From positions 6,820,001-6,884,000 of the forward strand of contig NC_081547.1 of the NCBI RefSeq assembly GCF_901000735.1: 64,000 nucleotides of DNA, in the 5' to 3' direction. The stretch comes from Corylus avellana (lineage: Eukaryota > Streptophyta > Magnoliopsida > Fagales > Betulaceae). Shown in pieces: positions 23,437 to 34,457 of this stretch. The position numbers and the translations under genes are program-made. Numbering within the stretch: the stretch's first letter is position 1; each line of letters starts with the position of its first letter. The notes beneath the pieces were generated by a model that searched no databases, was not told the origin of the DNA, and was given only the letters and a program-made list of their open reading frames with translations.

Positions 23437-23590
23437 GAAAGCCAAATTGAACATGGCAAAGAATTCAACCCCCCCAGGGAAGAAAAAAAAAAGAAAAAGT
23501 CTTTACGTAGGGCCCACAAGGATTCATGATAGGCATTAAAAAAATAAAAACCTTTTCAACTTGGTTCGCGTAGCTACTTAAAAAAAAATT
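23437..23590. repeat. Repeat block R, partial copy 4
   Basis: GTGTGAAAGCC, GGCAAAGAATTCAACC, CCACAAGGATTCATGA and CCTTTTCAACTTGGTTC occur in the same order as at 15747-15925. Confidence 0.7.
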
Positions 23591-25516
23591 GGATTCGCCT
23601 TATATGCGATGGTAAGACAAACTACCTCTTACACTACCACATAGATGCGGTTATCCAGAGCTAAAATTGTTTGGTGAAGTTTTGGAAAGGGAAAATCTAA
23701 AATTGCACGGGAAGGGAAAAATATATATATCTTTTTTAAAAAATAATAAACAATTATTTATGAATTAAAAATATATATAAAAAACTAATAATTAAAACAA
23801 TGGCAAATGTATAATAAGTCCATGAGTCAATCCGTCAAAATTAAAAAATTCTTAAGTTTTTTTCTCAAAAATTCACTCCATGAATTAATCGAAATGCTAA
23901 TAAAATTCCTACCATCAAAATTTTTTAACTGTCGTTAGATTGGTTGAAACGCATCGTTTTAAGGAAGGCCACATCAGTCGAATTTTTTGATCCTACGACA
24001 AATAGGATCAAAACTCCCAAATCGTGAAGTTAGGGATTTCTTCTTCCTCGACGAAACTCAAGGCCACGACCCACGGTTCTCCCCCCTGCGACACACGGTT
24101 CTCCCCCAGCCCCAATCTGCCGTCGTCGGCATCCTAAACGGCCAACCCCCAGTCCGGATTCCAAAGACTTCCATAACCGGCCAGTCATCTTCTTCTCCGA
24201 TAAACCATTTCCAAACGACTTAAGGTTCTCCCCCCGCCCTAATCGACGGCAATCTTTCGGTTCGTCTAGCTAGGGTTCCGGCTAATCAGAAGGTAATTTT
24301 CTGTAATTTGTTTTTAGGTTTTGTTGGATTTCATGAAATTGTTGGGGGTTTTAATTTGATGGAAATATGGATCTGGTTTTGTTGATGGAATTTTTCCAAT
24401 ACTGAACCCCATTGATGAAATAGACACCTTCTCTTGCTATGGACATAACAGTACCTCTCTTCTGTTTTTTTTTTCATAGAGTATATATGCTAACTTCTAC
24501 TTTAAGAAATAATAAATAGTTATCTTTAAAGAAATATGTGTATGCTACAAGCTTTATGTGATAGCTTTAAACAACTAAGAAAACAAGGTCCCTTTTCTTA
24601 TTAATTGCTAGATTATAGTGACATAGGAAGATGATGAATCTACAGAATACTGCAGAACAACATAATTCTTTGCCCATAATGGTATCATCACCTTCTCTGG
24701 CAATTTTTATCCGCCAGCCCATCGGTCTCCATTATGATGAATATACCTAACTTACTACCGAAACTAATTTGTCATTCGTTTATAATAAAATTATAGTGCA
24801 TGCAAAAAGCATATGAATAAAACAATGCTGAGAATAGACCGAAAAGAACAGCTCCATTATTGTCCTGATGAATAAACATTGGTAGTTCCAAAAAAAAGCC
24901 TGAACCGATCAGGAATTATAGATATGATTTATTCTTATTCTTACAGTTTGGATAATCTACATAATATACCGAATGGGCTCTATGTACATTTACATGCTAT
25001 GGACATAACAATACGTTGTTGTAATTTCTAGCCTCTTATTTGTTAGACTGCTTAATGATGAAAGGGGATTAGGTTATCATCGTATGAACCTTGTGATATG
25101 AATCTAAATATTTATTCGACATTTTAGTTTTATTATAGTCTATTTAAAGCACTTGCAGTTTATTAAATGATATGAGAATAATTTATTTTTGGCAAGCTTG
25201 ATTATATTTTTCTTTTCTGAGCTTGACTATTCTCTCCCATGTTAGGTATATATTGTTAGGTTTAGATAATAAGATGAACAGGAAGAAAAATTTTTTTGGG
25301 GAAGGAGACATTAATGAAGACGAATTCTACACTGGGAAGCTAAAAAAGGTTTGTAAATTTTATTTTGTGAAACACATAAGGGAACTGTGATTACTGCTTA
25401 TGATTTACGGTTTTACTGTAGAATAAACAATTAATGTCGTCAGCATCTGTAATATCTTTGGCCAAAGAGGATATGGAACCTGTACAATGTAGGTGCCGCC
25501 TTACAACCCCAATTAT
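23591..25516. other. Unassigned region with a GC-rich leader-like segment
   Basis: 23985-24290 is C-rich, ends in a GGTAATTTTCTG splice-donor-like phrase and resembles a plant 5' UTR or first exon. 25273-25349 reads MNRKKNFFGEGDINEDEFY and then GKLKK before a GTTTGT donor-like site. Between them the sequence is intron-like. It could be a captured or decayed gene start; I do not recognise a protein family. Confidence 0.35.
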
Positions 25517-25830
25517 AACATCCACAATCACAGAGCAACCAAGCACGCAGTGGTACACCAGTAGGCCGCGGATGCGTTCCAGCATGTAGGGTGCGTCGGG
25601 GTTCTTGGTGGGCATCTGGCCGTGATCTCCGCAGCGGAGAGCTCGGCACCAGGGCCCGCATTGGCCAAGATGTCGAAAATGCCGAGCTCGATGGCTGCCT
25701 GCATGGACATGGGAGCACATGGGAGAAAATTTCATTTTCATCTTCTTCTTGTTTTGGTTGGAATTGTGCGGGGCTTCTGGTTGCCATTGATTTTTGTTGT
25801 TCAGCTGAACAAGACGATGCACTACCCTGA
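25517..25830 (-). pseudogene. Orphan OMT exon 1 fragment
   Basis: It is closely related to exon 1 of copy 1 (3290-3600), with the same lead (AQFQPKQEEDENEIFSH) and GPGAELSAAEITA. About 25 bp around ACGSALP are gone and a base is missing near the start of MPTKN, so the frame is broken twice. The part encoding DGVSLAPLM and all other exons are absent. Its right flank (25831-26379) reproduces the 3600-4480 spacer, showing it belongs to the larger duplicated segment. Confidence 0.85.
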
Positions 25831-26379
25831 ATTTGCTCTTGCTTTTGCTAATTTGCCTTCTAGCGCCTATACGATCTTGGCTTATTTAAAAAATCTTTTT
25901 TTTTTATGCAATATAAAAAAGATCAGTTAATTTGTTTTTAGGTAACAAAGATGAATTAGTTAAACATTTTAAATCTTGATGAATCGGTTAACAAAGATGA
26001 ATCAGTTAATTTGTTTTTCTTTTAACTATTTTACTCACTTTCTTCGTCACTTCGATCTCTCCCCACTTTTATGACTCCCTTTCTTCATTATTATTATTTG
26101 TTTAGGGTTTAGGGTTTAGGATATAACTATCATATAATTATTATGATAACGATACAATAAAAATCAGCACTTATTAAATTAAAATAACGTAAAAACATGG
26201 AAATAAAATTTGATTACAAATTATAATGCAAATCTAATAGAAATATTTAGGCGTAACACAAGTTTCATTGGAAAAACTAAAGGAATCCTTCAGAAGCTGC
26301 ATATTGATATTACTTACAATATTACCATCAGAAGCTGCATTAGTTGGCTTTATCTAAGTAATTAGGCAAAAGAGCTTCT
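25831..26379. other. Duplicated spacer (copy of 3.6-4.48 kb)
   Basis: Colinear with the spacer right of copy 1, then with the 3' flank of copy 2, until the CACTA element starts. A TTTAGGG run sits inside it and has no counterpart in the copy-1 spacer. Confidence 0.8.
26099..26121 (+). repeat. Short interstitial telomere-type repeat
   Basis: Three consecutive TTTAGGG-type units, the plant telomere repeat. Too short for a chromosome end. Confidence 0.85.
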
Positions 26380-26394
26380 CACTACAAAAAAATG

Positions 26395-26740
26395 GGTTAC
26401 TTAATTACAGTAGTTTAGTAACGGGTCAATAGGGTTGGCGCGTTACTAACATTTAGTAACGTGTGTTTAGTAACGTGTCTGGCGTGTTAAGAAATTGGGT
26501 GTTGTTAATCCAGTTTAGTAACGTGTCAATATTGACACGTTACTATTTAGTAACGTGTTAGTACTGACACGTTACTAATAGTTTTAGTAATGTGTCAGTA
26601 TTGACAATTTACTATTTAGTAACGTGTCAATACGGACACGTTACTAATAGTACTAAACTATTAGTAACGTGTCAAAACTGACATGTTGCTAAATATTAGT
26701 AACGTGTCAGTTTTGACACGTTACTATTTCGTGCAGGAAA
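26395..26740. repeat. Subterminal repeats of the CACTA element
   Basis: More than ten direct and inverted copies of a TAGTAACGTGTCA-like unit. Such arrays are the binding sites for TNP1/TNPA-type proteins in characterised CACTA elements. Confidence 0.88.
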
Positions 26741-27776
26741 TAAATAAATAAATAAATATATATATATTTATAATAAATTTCTCTGAAATATATTTATTTG
26801 TACACCTGATAACATCAACATACATTTCTCAACAAACAGATATCCGATACATCCATTTGGATGTATTTCTCAACATACATCAATTTCTCAACAGCAATTA
26901 CTATTAACATACATCCATTTCTCAAGTCGTATCCGAACATTGTCCACAACATATATATCCATTTGTATGTAATGTCAACATTGTTAATAAACAAGTAATT
27001 CCAACTATATATATATACATTAACAAAACCCTAAACATACAACTTAAGTGAATCGTGAATACATTACATACAAACACCCCAACAAAAAATCTCGTGAACA
27101 CCATCACGACGGGTCGACTTCTCTGCACTCACTGCAAATGATTAAACAACAATCAGTCAGCAAACAAACACTCGAACAATCAATCAGGAATCATCAAGTC
27201 CTAAGCGATTAGCAACGTCAAAGTATACGAAAGTCATACTCAACAATATGTAGGTTTAGTGACGTGTATAAACGGATGATAAACAACTTCAACGTTATTT
27301 CTACACTGCCAACACACACTTCAGGGCATATACATAGTTTCAATGATAATCCATTCAAAATGTGAAAATGATCTGAAATTACGAAGCATATATATGATCT
27401 ACTCGTATCCAGCATTTCCACAATCACAACACATATTAATTTGTATTCCTAATTTTCAAGTATTTTGAGTTAAGCATATACGCTATTTATGAATATTTAA
27501 TAATAACTTGTTTGAAATAAGTCATATGTATACGTACGGGCTTGCTGAACCAATGATACAATGTCTTGATAAGCGAGACTTTTGTCCACTCGGGGTCCGT
27601 TGTGGGTTTTCGTTTTAATTGCCGTCATCAGCTTCTAGCCTTATGTCATCTACACATTACAGTGTAAATGTGTTATACACATGCATGTGTTCCAAAAACA
27701 TACGAACAAAGTGTGATTACCAAACAAATTTACTAACTGTTAAAATGATAATCATTTCAGAAGTTGATCGTATTAC

Positions 27777-30112
27777 TTAAAGAGAAACAAAAACTAATAT
27801 AGTTTTACCCAATCGGCTAGCTACCGAGGACCTTACAATCACATGGACTGGGGAGTCTAAGTCGTGTGGAGCTCTAACATTATTGGTCACCTCCAGCTCG
27901 GAGACATGCCTCGAGCCCTCAACGTGCACACGAACTTGGGCCTCACACGCCGCCATCTGCTGAGCAATTTGTGTAGCCATCTGCGCAGCCATCTGTGTGG
28001 TAACCTGCTAGGTCACCTCTGCGGTAACCTACTGGGTCACCTCCGCAGTAATCTCAGCCCTCTGCTAGGTCAAATGTGCAGCCATATGTATCCTGTGTTG
28101 CTTTCTTTCAACTTCGAATGCTCTTTCAATCATTTGCGGGACATTCGAGCTTTTGGGGTTCTGTGAGGATGGTTTATAACAAGAGTGGATGTAGCCGTGC
28201 GCAGGGAGAATATTCTTACTAACCCCCCGAACATGACCAGCATATTTAGGCTTAGAGTTGTGCGCCTGGGCGTATGCATCGTTCGGTGCCCACCGAATAG
28301 TCCCATGATGAGCGTCTATCAACTCTGCAGGATCGTTTTCCAATAGCTCCTCCATCCTCACCTTTATGTTACATTACATCCAATCATTATTATTTATGTG
28401 TTAATCATAAATGAGTTTTCTATACGCAAATACAAATAAAAAGATAAATGGTGTAAACAACATACAACTCTCTCTTCGACCTCCCGATTTAGGTAGGTAC
28501 CGTCTTTCTTTCGGTGGGTTTTGATGTAAGCTTGCGCTCGCGTAAGACCCTTGCCCGTAGTAATTAGCTGGAATTAAAAACCCACAACACAAACATATGT
28601 TAGTATGTATATTAAATTAATAATGACATAGATATTTATATAAATGGTAAATGACAAACATACCTCCTCATTGCATAACCTTGCCAAACTCTTCGAGCCG
28701 GTGCAATGTGGTGTCTTATTCCTGGCTCGTATTTCTCTCATATGCTGAGCATAGTCCTACGCGTACACAACATATATACGTTATTAATATGTGAGCCATC
28801 TTAAGAATATATATAATTACTAAAACTACACAATTGACATTAACTTAGTGACCTACTTGATACGTTGGATCGCACCATTTCTCCAACAATGTATCCACAT
28901 CTGCGCGGTTGTACCCTACAAGGAGCTGGCACGTCCTCTGCTTCACTGTCGCAGGCGTGTCACCGCGCTGAATAAGGAGTTTCTTTCTCAAGTCATGTCT
29001 CCAACGCCTCAGCTTGTCGCCCATGTCACAAAATGCATCCTTCTTGATCGCCGCAATGTCCAAGCTAGGCAGGATATAGAACTGCGTCTGCATAAGTTTG
29101 AAATTGAGAAATTATGAACCCTACATTATACTTTCCCCATCAACTAATCATTTCACAAAATAAGTAAAATAGCTGCTATATACATATGATTGTAAATTAA
29201 AAATATCGTAACATTTCCCATAAGATCAATGAGCTCCATAAATCTTCCTTCGTGTTGTCGGGTACCTTCAACCAGTCCTTGGATATCCTAAGGAAAGCCC
29301 CGCTCCTAACAGTCTTGCCCATCACCCCTCTAAATTTTGACCCGCTTTGTCCTATTAGCTGCCACAATCCATTATACTCCATCATGATCCTTTTCCCGAA
29401 GGGGATGTCCCACACCTTGCGTGACTCATTTATATACAACACTTCAATTTTATTCTGTGAATCTGCATTGATGTTTAACACACAAAAAAATGATTAGTAC
29501 CGACATTAATTGGAAGTGAATGCTTATATATAGAATAATATCCATAAACAAATACATATAATTTCAACATTGACTAGAATACATACCTATCGTCCGAACC
29601 TCTCTGACACCCAACACTTACCCAGCAAGTCCAGCGAGCTGGCTGTCCACTCGGTTATCTGTCTCATCCTCCATGTCGTCATCGGCCTGCATATCACTAT
29701 CATCCATGTATGCGCTGCTGTGTTGTGGCCGATCAAAATAGCCGTGCGGCAATATATCCAGCTGGGTCAATGTGGGTGGCGGGGATGGCATACGTAGGGA
29801 TTCGTCTGAGTCACGAGGAGTAGGCTCATATCGATACCAGAACTGGCTAAGACGGGATGGGTCTCCGAAATTTGGGCCTAGATCAATTGAAGAGCTGGGA
29901 ATGTCGAAGACATAATCGTCTCACGCAGGTGTATGCCTTTCCACATGCTCTGGAAGTATCGGTCGATACCCTGACTACTGCCTCAGTAGCATAGCAACGT
30001 CATGCGCCTTACTGTCATCAAGGTCGTGCGGTCTCGACCCACGTCCACCTGTACTCTATCGCATAGAAGACAGTGTCCTTCGTCCTCTTGTCGTCCTCCC
30101 TCGAGTACTCAT
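27777..30112 (-). pseudogene. CACTA TNP1/TNPA-like protein (Transposase_24 type), decayed
   Basis: It begins about 30112 (MSTRGRTTRGRR) with an Asp/Pro-rich N-terminal part. Conserved blocks follow at 29197-29481 (FGKRIMMEYNGLWQLIGQSG), 28845-29093 (MGDKLRRWRHDLRKKLL), 28660-28770 and 28490-28590. A C-terminal part at 28361-27777 has a repeated Ala/Gln/Thr helix (QMAAQMATQIAQQMA), probably a coiled coil for dimerisation. In the family this protein binds the subterminal repeats and bridges the ends. Gaps between blocks look like introns. In-frame stops near the start and in the coil region indicate decay. Confidence 0.75.
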
Positions 30113-30238
30113 ACTACCTTGCAAATAAACGAGCGAGAGATTAGTTATCTGTACAATCTATCAAATGTGCAATCAATGTTTAAATATACGCCATCAAACC
30201 AATGAATGACAATCAATATATAAATAGATAACAAAGCT

Positions 30239-33200
30239 TTACATGTACACAATATTCAAATATAATATGATCACATACGCCTCGATCGGTGGTAAATCTG
30301 GTCGAACGTATTCGATGTCATCATGCGGATCATCAAGATTTATGTTTAATTTTAGTGGCTCACTCTCGTGGTAGTTGATACGATCATCATGAGGCCCTTG
30401 ACCCTGACCAACGTCGTATACGTTTCTAGGTTTTGTCCTTACAGCGCATGCCCAATCTGGGTTCCTTTCATCTTCGACGTAAAAAACTTGTTCCACTTGG
30501 GAAGTTAGCACATATGGCTCATTAGTAATCAACTCTCCCGTATGGACAAAGTTTTTGAAGTTGACAAACGTTAAGCCATACTCGTCCACCTTGTATCCCC
30601 TGTCCAATGTGTTGTCTGCCCAATCACACTTAAACAAAACATACTTCGTCCTATCGTAATACTCCACCTCAAGTATTTGGGTTAGCTTCCCGAAGTATAT
30701 TTGGCCGTCAACTGTCGGCACGCAAACACCACTGTTCTACGACCTCTTCCCCACATCATGTTCACGAGTGCGAAACAACTTGCCATTGATAACATATCTA
30801 TTATATTGGACTGCTGAGATCATCGGCCCTCTACAATACTTTACTAGTTTGTGACCCATTTCATTCCTGCATCGATTGTCTGAACGATCGACCTGCAAGT
30901 AAAATACAATGAAAGTCATATAGTTAGTGTGTTTAGGGAATAGAAATAAGATGCAAATACATGAAAGTTAGTAGGTAGACATGACATTAGTCTTACGTAG
31001 TCACGGTACCAATGGTAAAATTGCTCAACATGTTAGGTTTCCAACTGATCGTCCATCAGTCGTCCCCTAGTTCTAGGTTCCCTAAGCGTATCTATGTGCA
31101 TCCTACAATTTCAAATTAAATATGGAAATTGTAACACACAACTAAGGGTGTAAGACAAATGAACATTCTATGCTATAAACCCACTCACATCCGTAATTTG
31201 AGAAACTCGTCCGAGTTAAACATAATATACGGTGGATCTGAGTCAATGTACGTTTGTCGAGATCGACTCGTGTCCCCGCCCCTTTAGACCCATCCGGGTT
31301 TATTTACAGCCTATTGTGAAATGTCGGTACATTATCTAAATAATGAGAGCAAAACGTCACCAACTCAGTTGCAATATAGCCCTCCGCAATGCAGCCATCA
31401 AGAGCCGCTTTATCTCGCACATTAGATTTGAAACCCCCAAGGCTCTTACATATCAAATCAGTCAATCATTGAATTTAGTTGTTGTTTTTAAATAAATGAA
31501 GGGCGAAAAAATGTAAGTCTTGCGTTGAATTAACTTTACCTCTCCGCCGGATACATCCACCTATACTGTACAAGTCCACCGAGGTAGCATTCACGGACAA
31601 GATGCATGACAAGATGAACCATGCTCTTGAAAAACACGGGTGGGAATACCTGCTCCATCTTGCACACAGTAATACAGACGTCACCCTCAATACGGTTCAT
31701 ATCCTCTGCAGTCAATGCCATCGAACAAATGCCTCTGAAGATTGCAGACATTTCAACAAGAGGTCTAACCACTTTATCTAGCAGTGACATGGCACGCAAT
31801 GCAATAGGGAGAAGCTGTTGCATGAGTACGTGATTGTCATGGCTCTTCATTCTTTAAATCGATCAGTCTTTAAGTCGTACACACCTAAAAATGTTCGAGG
31901 CATATCTGTCGGGCACCCTTACATTTTGAAGAACTTTCAGGAAACTAGTTTTTATCTTCATTGGACATCGTGTGGTAAGCTGGGGGCATATAGATTATCT
32001 CATCTTTCGTGAACAGATGAAGTTTAGGTCTCAAACCCATTTCTTGCAAGTCTTTACGCGCTTCAAGGTTGTCCTTCGTTTTCCCTTTGATGCCCAGTAG
32101 TGTGCCTATTATGTTGTCCATCACATTTTTCTCTATATGCATAATATCAAGATTGTGCCGTAATAAATTATCTTTCCAGTACGGCAACCTAAAGAAAATA
32201 CTTTTCTTCTTCCACACTATATTATCATTATGAGTCATCTTCCTCTTTGATTTATCAGTGGGCTTCGACTTACCGGCGCTCTCATCCCCAAATACCATCT
32301 CTTCTAACTGTTTTAGAATTTCATCTGCACCTGGCATATTGGGGGCACATTCTAGTTCTTGGTTACCGTCAAAAGTTCTTTTGTTCCACCTCCACGCATG
32401 ATCCATGGGCAAGTATCGCCTATGCCCCATAAAGCGAAATTTATTTTCGTGTTCTAACCGTCTAAACTTTGTTGCATGCATACAGCAAGGGTATGCCTTT
32501 CCACCCCCAGTAGGCCACCCGGACAAGTTTTCGTATGCGGGGAAGTCATTAATTGTCCACATCAACTGTGCTCTGAGCATAAAATTCTTTTTCAGTGAGA
32601 TATCAAATGTTTGTACTCCTATATTCCATAATTTATGTAATTCTTCAATTAAAGGTTGCAGGTAAACATCTATATCCATTCCAGGTGAACTTGAACCTAA
32701 AATAATCAAGGATAATATAAAAGAAGTTTGTTTCATGCACATCCAAAGAGGCAGGTTGTATGGTACTAGCATTGCAGGCCAAATACTACGGGATGTGGTC
32801 ATGTTCCCAAAAGGATTAAACCCATCTAAGGTGAGGCGAAGTTTTACATTCTTGCTGTCCGCAGAAAAATTCATATATAAATTATCAAACGACTTCCATG
32901 CTTTACCATCGACCGGATGCCTTAATACACAATCTTTTGTGCGGCCGTTTGCATGCCATCTCATATGAGGCACGGTATGCTGCGACATAAACAGCCTCTG
33001 TAATTGTGGTATGATTAGAAACCACTGCAACACCTTCACTAGACGTCGCTTACTCGATGTTATGGGCTGCCCATCCTCGTCTAAATGGATTTCATCATTC
33101 CATTTAGATTCTCCACATTTAACACATAAATCTAAATCCTTATTGCCCTTCCAGAACAACATACAGTTATTACTACATTCCGGTATCTTCTCATACCCGA

Positions 33201-33869
33201 GTCCCATGTCCCTTAGAAACCTTTTCGCCTCATATGTATCAATTGGCAAAGCCCCATCATCTACAGGAAGCAACTGATTCATGAAATTTAGGAAAGACAA
33301 GAATATCATATTACTAACTCCACCCACATACTTCAAGTTATACAAATGTACAGTAGCACTCAGTTTTTTGTGTTTCGTCTTCTCATGAAGCGGCTTGTCT
33401 GCATTTTTAAGTAAGTACTCGTACTTTTGTACGTCACATTCATCCACTTCATCATGCACAATGTGTTCTTCCTCACCTTGTACCTCGACCTGATGCTCAC
33501 AATTGTCTTTCCTGACTTCGTGCATGTCAAATAAATCACGCAACAGGCTATGCGTATTTCTACCCTGTTCTCCGCTTTCACCCGCATCTGCGGTTGAACA
33601 GTTCAAATGAGCGCCTTCAACTGGAGCTCTTATAGGCCTCTCGCTGTGATAAATAGATTTTGGTATTGTGGCCATATTCCTTTCCCCCTTGCCAAGTGCT
33701 CGTATACCAACCCTAGCGGGTGTTTCCTATTGTTTCGACACATCTTATAGTGGCACACAATAAGTCCATCTGGAGTTCTACAATTCCTAACTGTGAAGTC
33801 TACAAATGATCTACACCCGTCTCTGTATTCCTTCGTACCCCTAAACTTCGTCATCCAACTCTTGTCCAT
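30239..33869 (-). pseudogene. CACTA TNP2-like transposase, decayed
   Basis: Domain order from the 5' side: transposase-associated N-terminal domain (33630-33869, MDKSWMTKFRGTKEYRDGCR); TNP2 core in one 576-codon frame (31945-33675, with CHMRWHANGRTKDC-type and HNLDIMHIEKNVMDN blocks); DUF4218-type domain (31190-31850, SHDNHVLMQQLLP and GDVCITVCKMEQVFPP); DUF4216-type domain (30239-30920). A frameshift near 33675 separates the first two, and stops lie just after 31945 and around 31850. TNP2 is the catalytic partner in CACTA transposition; this copy cannot make a full protein. An intron-like gap is present near 31440-31550. Confidence 0.87.
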
Positions 33870-34345
33870 AGCATTACTACGTACATTAAGTAAGTCGAGG
33901 TTAGTTTTGGAATAATCATAGCAAAATTATTGCCCACTAATTAATTTAACTACATGTGTTATGGGGATCCTAAAGAAAAGTAATAAATTGAAAATAAAAA
34001 AATGAATAGCTGTGGAATGAAAATACACTAGCCTCAACCATTAAAGTTACTTTTATATCGTTCAAGGAAAATACACTACTCTCTTCCACCATCGGTCGAT
34101 GGAAGAGAATAAGAAAATTTAATGGATCACATGCATATTATTAAAATTAGATTTGACCCATTATGCATTCTCTTAAATTAGATTTGACCCATTAATGTGT
34201 TTTATTTTGTTTTTTTTTTTAAATTACACAAATTAATATAATGTTAATAACCTAAGCAAAATTATTAGTACACCTCATGCGAAGTTGACTAATCAAAGAT
34301 CAAACCAGAATTGTCAATAACAATTTTTACATTATATACAAATAT

Positions 34346-34387
<42 letters not shown>
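33870..34387. other. Remnant 5' region of the CACTA element ending in a microsatellite
   Basis: AT-rich with no subterminal repeats. It ends in (AC)n at 34337-34378 and (TA)n at the junction with OMT flank. Confidence 0.6.
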
Positions 34388-34389
<2 letters not shown>

Positions 34390-34457
34390 CTGTGTGTGTA
34401 AGCTCCTACAAAGGTATATTCCCTACACCGCCTTACTACCATATGGATGTCATCATA

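Larger units (their letters stand above)
26380..34387 (-). mobile_element. CACTA (En/Spm) transposon, degenerate, right end missing
   Basis: The left end is CACTACAAAAAAA, inserted in OMT 3'-flank sequence. 26395-26740 is packed with TAGTAACGTGTC-type subterminal repeats in both orientations. Two genes on the minus strand follow: TNP1-like (27.8-30.1 kb) and TNP2-like (30.2-33.9 kb). OMT flank resumes at about 34388, where the triplet TCT matches the TCT before the left end, consistent with a 3-bp target duplication. The expected GTAGTG end and right subterminal array are absent: an AC/TA microsatellite (34337-34387) lies there instead. The promoter side of both genes is therefore lost and the element cannot move itself. 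Confidence 0.9.

Noticed and set aside
26099..26121. Telomere
   Set aside because: Only three TTTAGGG units inside spacer DNA; interstitial.
26395..26740. Short regularly repeated units, CRISPR-like at first sight
   Set aside because: Units occur in both orientations next to a CACTA terminus in a plant genome; they are transposon subterminal repeats.
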